Shown here: in pieces, positions 1-5,229 of the stretch
Layout: each line of letters opens with the position of its first letter
Position numbering within the stretch: position 1 is the stretch's first letter
DNA from: Phascolarctobacterium sp.
Lineage (GTDB): Bacteria > Bacillota > Negativicutes > Acidaminococcales > Acidaminococcaceae
Assembly (NCBI GenBank): GCA_016302525.1
Contig: JAEDNJ010000116.1
Span: forward strand, 1-5,288
Length of the DNA: 5,288 nucleotides
Direction: 5' to 3'
Notes under the pieces: generated by a model
Told to the model about the DNA's origin: nothing
Database searches by the model: none
What the model saw: the letters and a program-made list of their open reading frames with translations, nothing else
Program-made: the position numbers and the translations under genes

Positions 1-64
1 CTCCAAAAAACAATATGCAAATAAAAGCTGTTAGTAAAGAAAAAATAGATCGCTTTAACATCAT
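1..64 (-). CDS. Partial CDS: N-terminus of an exported or membrane protein, runs off the left edge
   Basis: An open frame starts 31 bp after the tonB stop codon on the same strand and continues past the window edge. The visible product reads MMLKRSIFSLLTAFICILFF and then G. This is a basic start followed by an uninterrupted hydrophobic run, as in a Sec signal peptide or a first membrane helix. Either of two adjacent ATGs (64 or 61) could be the start. GGGA lies directly before them, at a better distance for the second. A GTG at 73 behind AGAGG is a third option. There is no terminator between tonB and this gene, so it should belong to the Ton operon. A receptor, a substrate-binding protein or another envelope protein would all fit. 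Only 21 complete codons are visible, so no family can be assigned. No lipobox cysteine appears in the visible part. Confidence 0.6.
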   Translation of the reverse strand, partial: MMLKRSIFSLLTAFICILFFG

Positions 65-95
65 TTCCCACACTATGTGCCTCTAACAAAGCATC

Positions 96-776
96 CTAGC
101 CTTTTAATGTGAACTTAATAGGAATAGTGATGTAACAGGGGCAAGCCTTGCCAAAGGCATCCTTGGCTGGTGCAAAGCGCCATCTAAAAAGCGCCTTTAT
201 AGCCGTATCATCCAGGCTTTTGTTGCCACTGCTGCCAGCCAAAATTGCATCCTCCACCTTGCCACTGGCATTAACCAACACCTTTACGAGGGTTGTTCCC
301 TCTACGCCGCTGCTGCGTGCACTGGCTGGATAGGGTGGTTTGTAGCTGGAAATTACTCTAGGAGGCTTGGCTGGTACACCTCGCTTTTCGCCATCACCAC
401 TGCCCTGGCCTTTTGCCTCAGGATTCGTGCCGCTTCCCTCTTCCTTGCCATTCTCAACTCCATGAGCTACACCTGGTGTTTCTGGGGCAGAAGCTGTTTC
501 CTGTGGCACAGTCTCCTTGGGCACATTCTCTTTCTTTTCGATAATATCATCCTTTTTAGGAATGACAGGCTGCTTTTTTTCCTTAGGCTGGCTTGTTTTT
601 ACAGCCTTAGGAGAACCCAGCTTAGGAGGCGGCCCACCGGCCAGAGTTACCTCTAAAATTTGTGGTGGCCTTTTGTTAAAAGAGAAGCCTAAAGCAGCAA
701 TTACTAAACAAAGAGCTATATGTATTGCTATAGCTACGCCAAAGGCTTTAGCATAGCGCTTCTTTTCGTCCTTCAT
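96..776 (-). CDS. tonB: TonB family energy-transducing protein
   Basis: TonB carries proton-motive energy from the ExbB-ExbD motor in the inner membrane across the periplasm to outer-membrane receptors. The 226-residue protein has the expected three parts. A short basic N-terminus leads into one membrane helix (about residues 11-31) that contains a histidine (H19). A long linker follows (about 48-142), first rich in Pro, Lys and Glu and then rich in Gly. The C-terminal TonB domain (about 143-226) shows YKPPYPASAR, GVEGTTLVKVLVNASGKV, a SSGNKSLDDTAIKA stretch, WRFAPAK and the closing IPIKF. Length is close to E. coli TonB (239 residues). The ATG overlaps the exbD stop as ATGA, with GAGGG just upstream, so translational coupling is likely. 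A CPC pair (residues 212-214) in the C-terminal domain is slightly unusual. The presence of TonB implies an outer membrane. Family assignment is firm; the receptor it serves is unknown. Confidence 0.95.
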   Translation of the reverse strand: MKDEKKRYAKAFGVAIAIHIALCLVIAALGFSFNKRPPQILEVTLAGGPPPKLGSPKAVKTSQPKEKKQPVIPKKDDIIEKKENVPKETVPQETASAPETPGVAHGVENGKEEGSGTNPEAKGQGSGDGEKRGVPAKPPRVISSYKPPYPASARSSGVEGTTLVKVLVNASGKVEDAILAGSSGNKSLDDTAIKALFRWRFAPAKDAFGKACPCYITIPIKFTLKG

Positions 777-1189
777 TTGCCCTCACCTATATCTGTAGCT
801 AAACCAAAGCGTGTCACACCGCCACCCTTTAAGGCATCCATCAGCTTAATGACCTTTTGGTATTCCACAGTAGCCTCAGCTCGTAAAATTACAGCAAAAT
901 TCTCATCCTGCTTGCTAGATAAAGACGCATTCTGTACTAACGCCTCTAAGGTAATCTTTTGCTCATCCAAATAGAGCGTGCCATCCTTTTTCAAGGTGAC
1001 TGTAAAATTACTTTTGGAAACTGTTTCTGAGTTTTGCGCCACTGGCAGACGAATAGGTACAGATTTAATTTCTGTCATATACATGGTACTGACAATAAAA
1101 AATACCAATAATAGGAAAATCATATCAATCATGGGGCTCAGCATTGGTTCTGGTGCCTTACCACCATCTCTTTGCCTCAGCTTAATCAT
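773..1189 (-). CDS. exbD: Biopolymer transporter ExbD (ExbD/TolR family)
   Basis: ExbD is the smaller subunit of the proton-driven motor that energises TonB. The 138-residue protein has a short cytoplasmic N-terminus, one membrane helix (about 20-37) and a periplasmic domain. The helix contains SPMIDMIFLLLVFFIVST, in which D22 matches the single intramembrane aspartate needed for proton use in this family (Asp25 in E. coli ExbD). The periplasmic part has the typical ILRAEATVEYQKVIKLMDAL and RFGLATD pattern. Its ATG overlaps the exbB stop by 4 bp. A GGAGG site 9 bp upstream (1199-1203) lies inside the end of exbB, so the two subunits should be made together. TolR is the main alternative, but the adjacent tonB favours ExbD. 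Confidence 0.96.
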   Translation of the reverse strand: MIKLRQRDGGKAPEPMLSPMIDMIFLLLVFFIVSTMYMTEIKSVPIRLPVAQNSETVSKSNFTVTLKKDGTLYLDEQKITLEALVQNASLSSKQDENFAVILRAEATVEYQKVIKLMDALKGGGVTRFGLATDIGEGK

Positions 1190-1821
1190 TTTCTATTGCC
1201 TCCACAGTTATCGTCACAAATATTTTTTGCTATTGCCTCCAGCAGTGTGTTACTCATCTCTTCAATATCCATAGTGATACCCTTCATGCGGCGGGTAAAA
1301 TAAGCGTGGAACAGAATAGCAAAAATAGAAATACAGAGACCAAATACTGTAGTAATAAGAGCCTCACCTATACCAGAGGTTACTGCCATGGGATTGGTGC
1401 TCCTTTCATTGAGAGCGTTAAAAGAAGCAATCATGCCCGTAATCGTACCCAAAAGCCCCAATACAGGAGATAGTGCTACTAAAACACCTAAGTAGCCCAA
1501 ATTCTTTTCAAACCTGTCGAGAGCGCGCTCTGCTCGAGCAGCAATAAAGCCTTCTAAACGCTCAAAATTACCATGACGAGCCATTACTATAGTGGCTAAT
1601 TTCGCTACCTCACCCCTGGTGCTATCAGCAAGCTTTTTTGCGTTTGTCCAATCGTCCTTCTCAATATAATCACAGAACTGCTTTGTAAAGGTCTTACCGC
1701 TATCCGCCTGACGATAGTACAAAAAGCGCTCCACACCAATAACAACTGTAGCTATAGAGCAAAACAATAGCGGCCACATTACAGGACCACCTTTCACAAA
1801 ATAATCAACTGCAGCAAACAT
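1186..1821 (-). CDS. exbB: MotA/TolQ/ExbB proton channel family protein (ExbB)
   Basis: ExbB forms the pentameric inner-membrane channel that surrounds ExbD and harnesses proton flow for TonB. The 211-residue protein shows three membrane segments at about 12-34, 108-137 and 153-177, with a cytoplasmic domain (about 36-105) between the first two. The family signature LSPVLGLLGTITGMIASF spans residues 117-134. GIGEALITTVFGL (150-162) opens the third helix; both regions supply the conserved pore-lining threonines. The start is well fixed by a strong GGAGG 7 bp upstream. This is the first gene of the exbB-exbD-tonB unit and has a dedicated MerR-type promoter about 180 bp upstream. TolQ is the alternative name, but the gene order and tonB argue for ExbB. 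Confidence 0.95.
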   Translation of the reverse strand: MFAAVDYFVKGGPVMWPLLFCSIATVVIGVERFLYYRQADSGKTFTKQFCDYIEKDDWTNAKKLADSTRGEVAKLATIVMARHGNFERLEGFIAARAERALDRFEKNLGYLGVLVALSPVLGLLGTITGMIASFNALNERSTNPMAVTSGIGEALITTVFGLCISIFAILFHAYFTRRMKGITMDIEEMSNTLLEAIAKNICDDNCGGNRK

Positions 1822-1828
1822 ACTTCTT

Positions 1829-1833
1829 CCTCC
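1829..1833 (-). promoter_or_regulatory. Strong ribosome binding site of exbB
   Basis: The minus strand reads GGAGGAAGAAGT directly before the exbB ATG. GGAGG is a near-perfect anti-SD match with a 7-bp spacer. It fixes the exbB start and marks the downstream end of the untranslated leader. Confidence 0.85.
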
Positions 1834-1865
1834 AATCTTTGCTACCTATTATTATTGCTCCGTGC

Positions 1866-1882
1866 TTAAGGAATGTCCTTAA
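1866..1882. repeat. Perfect 7-bp inverted repeat in the exbB leader
   Basis: TTAAGGA, a 3-nt loop and TCCTTAA form a perfect palindrome of 17 bp. It lies about 45 bp before the exbB start and inside the predicted leader transcript. As RNA it would make a 7-bp hairpin with a triloop. There is no U-tract after it on the minus strand, so it does not look like an intrinsic terminator. It could be a small operator, an RNA stability element or chance. Confidence 0.5.
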
Positions 1883-1897
1883 CTAGAGCGTGCGCTT

Positions 1898-1926
1898 ATT
1901 AGCAGACCAAGCTACGGTCAGTCTAA
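1898..1926 (-). other. Possible second hairpin in the exbB leader
   Basis: On the minus strand an outer TTAG/CTAA stem and an inner GACC/GGTC stem (arms at 1916-1919 and 1905-1908) could fold around a 7-nt loop with a small internal loop. Four-bp stems are weak evidence. It is listed because it sits beside the perfect inverted repeat at 1866-1882 in the same leader. No known riboswitch class is recognisable here. Confidence 0.25.
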
Positions 1927-2003
1927 ACCTGAAGCAATTTACTTATGCAGCACACCAGAAAACACCAATATAAGCAATACAGAAGCAAAACTTTATAGGG
2001 CTG

Positions 2004-2034
2004 ATTATAAACTATATACCTACAATATGCTCAA
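2004..2034 (-). promoter_or_regulatory. MerR-type promoter (19-bp spacer) driving exbB-exbD-tonB
   Basis: On the minus strand TTGAGC (2029-2034) is followed by a 19-bp spacer and a perfect TATAAT (2004-2009). A 19-bp spacer is too long for efficient unaided sigma-70 initiation. It is the established hallmark of promoters activated by MerR-family proteins, which twist the spacer DNA. The spacer holds an operator-like element in the same register as the one upstream of the ABC operon. Transcription should start near 1997, giving an exbB leader of about 175 nt. The divergently oriented MerR gene next door is the obvious candidate activator. Confidence 0.8.
2009..2031 (-). promoter_or_regulatory. 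MerR operator copy 1 (exbB promoter)
   Basis: This 23-bp element reads, on the minus strand, AGCATATTG, then TAGGTATATAGTTT. It shares TAT-N3-AGGTATATA and flanking A and T positions with the two other copies in the window. The TAT and ATA arms form a short dyad (TAT-N9-ATA) within the 19-bp promoter spacer, where MerR dimers bind. Confidence 0.75.
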
Positions 2035-2163
2035 TAGTTTAGTACCTGGATTTGCTAAATTTCAAAATATATCTAAGCCTTTATTTTAGCTATTTTTATT
2101 ATTTATGCGACATTCATTTTATCTAAAGAGATATTCTTATTGAGATTTATTGCTATTTCTTTT
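2035..2163. other. AT-rich intergenic stretch with no recognisable element
   Basis: This is the middle of the 406-bp divergent region between exbB and the regulator gene. It is AT-rich and has no credible reading frame with a ribosome binding site. I found no convincing Fur-type GATAAT array and no terminator. A TTGAGA at 2140-2145 could serve as a weak upstream promoter box but has no good partner. Confidence 0.4.
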
Positions 2164-2184
2164 TTATGCTAGTTATGCTATAAT
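2156..2184 (+). promoter_or_regulatory. Promoter of the MerR-family regulator gene (extended -10)
   Basis: TATAAT at 2179-2184 is a perfect -10 box preceded by TGC, making an extended -10. The -35 region (about 2156-2161, TTTCTT) is weak, which an extended -10 can tolerate. Transcription should begin near 2191, leaving a leader of under 40 nt with the AAGGGGG ribosome binding site at 2214-2220 just before the ATG at 2228. The start site falls inside operator copy 2. Confidence 0.7.
2164..2180. repeat. Tandem direct repeat TTATGCTA overlapping the regulator promoter
   Basis: TTATGCTA occurs twice with a 9-bp period (2164-2171 and 2173-2180). The second copy supplies the TG and the first bases of the extended -10. 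It may be no more than a duplicated -10-like sequence, or it may give an alternative upstream -10. Confidence 0.5.
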
Positions 2185-2186
2185 AA

Positions 2187-2209
2187 ACAGTATCTTAGGT
2201 ATATAGTTT
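2187..2209 (+). promoter_or_regulatory. MerR operator copy 2 (probable autorepression site)
   Basis: The plus strand reads ACAGTATCT, then TAGGTATATAGTTT, matching copies 1 and 3 in the conserved core. Unlike those copies it is not framed by usable -35 and -10 boxes: the equivalent -10 would be TCAGCA. Instead it covers the predicted start site and early transcript of the regulator gene. Binding there should block the promoter at 2179-2184, so autorepression is the likely role. Confidence 0.65.
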
Positions 2210-2227
2210 CAGCAAGGGGGAAGAAAA

Positions 2228-3061
2228 ATGCCCAAAGAAGTAAAGAGCTATTATACAGCAGGTGAATTGGCTGCTATTTTTGGTATCACCAAACAAGCTC
2301 TGCTCTATTACGATAAAAGAGATATACTCAAGCCGGAATTTATCTCCGACAATAACTACCGTCATTATTCTATGGACCAATATATGCTCCTAGAAATAAT
2401 AATTGCACTTCGTAAGCTCGATGTTTCTATAGAGGAAATAAAGGATTATTTAAACAACCGTAATCCCGATTCCTTAGAAGAGCTTCTAGTTAAGAAGCAA
2501 ACTGCCTTAGAAGAGCAAATTCGCACAGCAGAGGCAGCTACAGCCAAAATAACCTCCATGCGCAAAAAGATTAATCACGCCCGACTTTTACATTCTGGGA
2601 AGATCACTCTTGAACACCGCCATAAACAGACAATCATTGTCTCTGATTTAGCCTCTGTAGAGGATGATACAGAGCGTATAACAATTTATGCTAGGCATAA
2701 CTTAGAGTTATTTGATTCTCCCTATTTCAAAGAAAAAGCTACCGGCTGGGTTGTTTCCAGTGATGGTTATTTTAACCATGATAATCGTAAGGCTATAGCC
2801 TATTACACTACTGTCAACAACTCTTATGCAGGTAGCAACGCAACTATTCTCCCAGCGGGACTTTATTTATCAATTCATTATAAGGGTATCTTCCACAGCT
2901 CTGGTCCTGCTCTCAAGGCAATGTTTAACGACTTTATAGATCGCAACAGGCTGCGTGTAGTAAGCAATATCTACTGTATGCCCTTAATTGACCATTGGCT
3001 TGCCAATAAGGAGACTGAATATATTACAAGAATCTCTATGCAGGTGGAATACATAGATTAG
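2228..3061 (+). CDS. MerR family transcriptional regulator with BmrR/GyrI-like effector-binding domain
   Basis: This is a ligand-sensing DNA-binding protein of 277 residues, close to BmrR (about 278). Residues 8-76 form the MerR winged helix-turn-helix, with YYTAGELAAIFGITKQALLY, the signature YYDKRDILKP and NYRHYSMDQ. A long helix likely to form the antiparallel dimer coiled coil covers about 82-122. The C-terminal part (about 127-275) resembles GyrI-like effector domains, seen in LPAGLYLSIHYKGIF, a following helix (PALKAMFNDFI), IYCMPLIDHW and the closing TEYITRISMQVE. Such domains bind bulky organic ligands, not bare metal ions; no MerR-type metal-binding cysteine cluster is seen. The acidic pocket residue typical of BmrR is not obvious in the IYCMP stretch, so the ligand may differ. 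The ATG has AAGGGGG upstream. Three copies of a probable operator nearby link it to the exbB and ABC promoters and to its own. The ligand and regulon role are inferred. Confidence 0.92.
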   Translation: MPKEVKSYYTAGELAAIFGITKQALLYYDKRDILKPEFISDNNYRHYSMDQYMLLEIIIALRKLDVSIEEIKDYLNNRNPDSLEELLVKKQTALEEQIRTAEAATAKITSMRKKINHARLLHSGKITLEHRHKQTIIVSDLASVEDDTERITIYARHNLELFDSPYFKEKATGWVVSSDGYFNHDNRKAIAYYTTVNNSYAGSNATILPAGLYLSIHYKGIFHSSGPALKAMFNDFIDRNRLRVVSNIYCMPLIDHWLANKETEYITRISMQVEYID

Positions 3062-3063
3062 GA

Positions 3064-4086
3064 CTAAATATTTTGTTTTTGCAGCTTTCTTAGCAGGAAC
3101 AGGAAATAGGGAGTACCAAGCAGGGCTGTCATTATGCCTACCTTGACCTCTGCGGGTTGCAGCACTACCCTTCCTAAAGCATCGCAGAATATTAAAAACA
3201 TCGCCCCACCCAGCGCACTAGCTGGCAGCAGTATGCGGTGATCTGGACCTAGCAATAAACGCATCATATGCGGCATGACTAAGCCTACAAAGCCAATATT
3301 GCCGCTAACGCAGACCGAGGTTGCTGTTGTCATCGCTGCTACTAATAAGAGACCCATGCGATAAGCTATAACATTCATACCTACAGCCTTGGCCTCTGCT
3401 TCACCCAAGGAGAGTATATTTAGGTGTCTTGCTAAAAGCAGCATGATGAAAATGCCCAGTCCAATAGGACCAACAGCTAGCTGTACATGCTCCCAACGGC
3501 GATAATCTAGCCCGCCAACGGACCAAAATAGATATTCCTGAAGCTTTTGTCCCTGAACAAAGGTGAGCACACCAGAGGTTAAAGCTCCTAAGAACAGGCC
3601 TACGGCAACACCAGCCAGCAATAGAGTCATAACAGGTATCTTGCCATTGCGCATTGCTAAAAAGACAGTCAGGCAGACAGCTAAGATACTGCCACACAAG
3701 GCAAAGGCCGGCAAATTATACATACTAACAGCCTGTAAATTCAAGGCAATACATAATACCGCCCCTGCAGCTGCACCAGAGGAAACGCCAATCAGACCAG
3801 GATCGGCCAAGGGATTGCTAAAAACTCCCTGCATAACTGCCCCGGCAACGCCTAAGGCAGCGCCAACCAATAAGCCTACCAGCAGGCGCGGCATACGGAT
3901 AAACCAAACCACGGCCATTTGCTCATTGGTAAAGGCTGTGTTATCTAGAAGTGTCAAGCCCAGCCTTTGAGAAATAATAGCTAACACATTTATTAACGGC
4001 ACCCTTATCTGTCCACAGTTGAGGGAAAACAATGCCGCTATTAGCAGCAGTGCTAGCAAAAGTGTAAATATTAAGCTTTTCCTCAT
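3064..4086 (-). CDS. FecCD-family (BtuC-like) ABC transporter permease for iron chelate, haem or cobalamin
   Basis: This is the membrane subunit of a type II ABC importer. Coordinates give 340 residues, normal for the family. Most of the chain is hydrophobic, consistent with ten helices. Family motifs include RMPRLLVGLLVGAALGVAGA with MQGVFSNPLADPGLIGVSSG (about 64-104), the coupling-loop GEAEAKAVGM (about 228-237), GNIGFVGLVMPHMMR (about 262-276) and PAEVKVGIMTALLGTPYF (about 311-328). In the last one K replaces the commoner P. NPLADPGLIGVSSG resembles haem importers such as HmuU, but the substrate cannot be settled from sequence. I chose the ATG at 4086 because GGGGAG lies 9 bp upstream. 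ATG at 4092 (spacing 3) and TTG at 4128, which would overlap the ATPase gene, are alternatives. The gene follows the ATPase stop by 16 bp. No substrate-binding protein is in the window. Confidence 0.93.
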   Translation of the reverse strand: MRKSLIFTLLLALLLIAALFSLNCGQIRVPLINVLAIISQRLGLTLLDNTAFTNEQMAVVWFIRMPRLLVGLLVGAALGVAGAVMQGVFSNPLADPGLIGVSSGAAAGAVLCIALNLQAVSMYNLPAFALCGSILAVCLTVFLAMRNGKIPVMTLLLAGVAVGLFLGALTSGVLTFVQGQKLQEYLFWSVGGLDYRRWEHVQLAVGPIGLGIFIMLLLARHLNILSLGEAEAKAVGMNVIAYRMGLLLVAAMTTATSVCVSGNIGFVGLVMPHMMRLLLGPDHRILLPASALGGAMFLIFCDALGRVVLQPAEVKVGIMTALLGTPYFLFLLRKLQKQNI

Positions 4087-4095
4087 TTTCATCTT

Positions 4096-4101
4096 CTCCC
4101 C
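4096..4101 (-). promoter_or_regulatory. Ribosome binding site that decides the permease start
   Basis: The minus strand reads GGGGAG just after the ATPase stop codon (4103-4105). It stands 9 bp before the ATG at 4086 and 3 bp before the ATG at 4092. It lies downstream of the possible TTG start at 4128 and so argues against that longer, overlapping start. Confidence 0.65.
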
Positions 4102-4102
4102 G

Positions 4103-4954
4103 CTACCCTTCTTTATTGTATTGCCCAAGGCAAATTTTTTCTAACAGTCTATGCTTAAGGCTAGCCTCTTCCTGCTTAGCCTTAGCAGAAACCTCAATAT
4201 TTCCTGTTAACGGATTTTTGATGATATGTATATCGGCTTTATAGGCAGTGCTCAAAAGGCTATCCTGAAAAACATTTTCTGGTGTTGAATCAGCTAAAAT
4301 ACCGCCCTTGCCCAAGAGCAGAATACGACTACAGTATTTATATGCTAGGTCTAGCTCGTGAACGACCATCAGGATGGTTTTTCCCATCATGCTCAATTCC
4401 TTGGCAAATTCAAAGATTTCCTCCTGATAAACCAAGTCTAAGCCAGTAGTAGGCTCGTCCAAAAATAAAATAGGCGTTTGCTGAGCCAAAACCTTGGCCA
4501 ACAAAATTCTTTGCTTTTGTCCACCAGAAACATTATTAATAGGCTTGTCCTTCAGCTCTAGTGTGCCTGTATAACGCATACAATCATGTGCTATCTGCCT
4601 GTCGCGCTCACCTTCATTTTTGAGCCAATCTATATAGGGATAGCGACCAGCCAATACTATCTCCTCTGCAGTAAAGCCAAAGCCCACCTCAACCTGTTGT
4701 TGAAGGTAGGCTATTTTTTGTGCCAATTCTCTTTCTTTGTAGCTTTTTAGAGACTTGGAAAAGTAACTCACATCTCCACTTTGCAGGGGCAGCATACCTC
4801 GCAGACTTTTAAGCAGCGTGCTTTTGCCTGCTCCATTACAGCCCAGAATACCCACAAGCTCGCCTTGCTTTACCTCAAAGCTTACATCCTTCATTACACT
4901 GTAGCCAGCATACCCGATAGCTAAATTCTTTACACTTATAATCGAATCCGTCAT
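4103..4954 (-). CDS. FecE-like ABC transporter ATP-binding protein
   Basis: This cytoplasmic ATPase powers the FecCD-type permease encoded just downstream. The 283 residues contain every catalytic motif: Walker A GCNGAGKST (38-46), a Q-loop in YLQQQ (83-87), the signature VSGGQ (142-146), Walker B ILFLDEP (162-168), the D-loop GLD (171-173) and the H-loop histidine H199 in VVHE. FTAEEIVLAGRYPYI (94-108) is typical of iron, haem and cobalamin importer ATPases (FecE, FhuC, HmuV, BtuD). The chain is some 20-30 residues longer than the usual 255-265. The extra part is a charged tail after the NPLTGNIEV segment. The ATG has AGGAG (4961-4965) 6 bp upstream. It is the first gene of the two-gene operon; a MerR-type promoter lies about 270 bp upstream. 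Substrate is unknown. Confidence 0.95.
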   Translation of the reverse strand: MTDSIISVKNLAIGYAGYSVMKDVSFEVKQGELVGILGCNGAGKSTLLKSLRGMLPLQSGDVSYFSKSLKSYKERELAQKIAYLQQQVEVGFGFTAEEIVLAGRYPYIDWLKNEGERDRQIAHDCMRYTGTLELKDKPINNVSGGQKQRILLAKVLAQQTPILFLDEPTTGLDLVYQEEIFEFAKELSMMGKTILMVVHELDLAYKYCSRILLLGKGGILADSTPENVFQDSLLSTAYKADIHIIKNPLTGNIEVSAKAKQEEASLKHRLLEKICLGQYNKEG

Positions 4955-5223
4955 TATATACTCCTATATGCTTGCAAAAAGCCAATTTTAGCCTTTTACA
5001 GCTCTTTTATTAATACCCCCTTAGAGAGGTTAAACTCCTTGAATAGCACATAAATATTTCTTCTAAACTGATCAAAAGTATATCAAGGGAAATAATAACA
5101 AAAATGCACCTTCCTATTACAATTTTAGATCGATTGGTATTTACCCTAATAATTATAAGTGCTCTTTTCTCTAGGAAAAGCTCATCCTATACTATATGAC
5201 TTTTAGAAAACTATCCGTAACAC
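4955..5223 (-). other. Long AT-rich leader upstream of the ABC ATPase gene
   Basis: About 269 bp separate the predicted start near 5223 from the ATPase ATG. No reading frame with a credible ribosome binding site fills the gap. Short inverted repeats are present, including CTTTTC-TCTAG-GAAAAG at 5164-5180 and a 5-bp arm pair at 5015-5030; neither is followed by a U-tract on the minus strand. No known riboswitch (for example the cobalamin element) is recognised. A second, weak promoter-like pair on the minus strand, TTGTAA-N19-TATTAT (about 5120 to 5090), lacks the operator core and may be chance in AT-rich DNA. Confidence 0.4.
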
Positions 5224-5229
5224 TTTATA

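Larger units (their letters stand above)
2009..2209. repeat. 14-bp perfect inverted repeat pair flanking the divergent control region
   Basis: AAACTATATACCTA at 2009-2022 is the exact reverse complement of TAGGTATATAGTTT at 2196-2209. The arms are the conserved halves of operator copies 1 and 2, facing opposite ways toward exbB and the regulator gene. The operator centres are about 178 bp apart, close to 17 helical turns. That would allow, but does not prove, looping between two bound dimers. Confidence 0.8.

Noticed and set aside
148..1274. Several plus-strand open frames opposite tonB, exbD and exbB
   Set aside because: They mirror well-supported minus-strand genes, have no ribosome binding sites and show no recognisable family.
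2184..2214. A third MerR-activated promoter framed around operator copy 2
   Set aside because: In the register used by the other two copies the -35 would be TAAACA and the -10 TCAGCA. The latter is not a usable -10, so an operator without its own promoter is the better reading.
1822..2227. Fur box in the divergent control region
   Set aside because: I looked for GATAAT-type repeats on both strands and found only partial matches expected in AT-rich DNA. A matrix scan could still reveal a weak site.
2195..2380. 61-codon minus-strand open frame opposite the start of the regulator gene
   Set aside because: It is antisense to the conserved MerR helix-turn-helix coding region and to the regulator promoter, with no sign of translation.
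3563..3970. 135-codon open frame on the plus strand
   Set aside because: It lies entirely antisense to the permease gene, whose family motifs are unmistakable. Its product is a low-complexity mix rich in Ala, Pro, Thr and Lys with no ribosome binding site.
4087..4128. Longer permease N-terminus from a TTG start overlapping the ATPase gene
   Set aside because: The GGGGAG ribosome binding site lies downstream of that TTG and in front of the ATGs at 4092 and 4086, and the added residues are polar and not typical of the family.
5015..5052. Short leader peptide (ATG at about 5052, 13 codons) upstream of the ATPase gene
   Set aside because: It has no ribosome binding site before its ATG, and its length is within chance for this sequence.
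5164..5180. Intrinsic terminator at CTTTTC-TCTAG-GAAAAG
   Set aside because: The stem is AT-rich and short, and no run of U follows on the minus strand.
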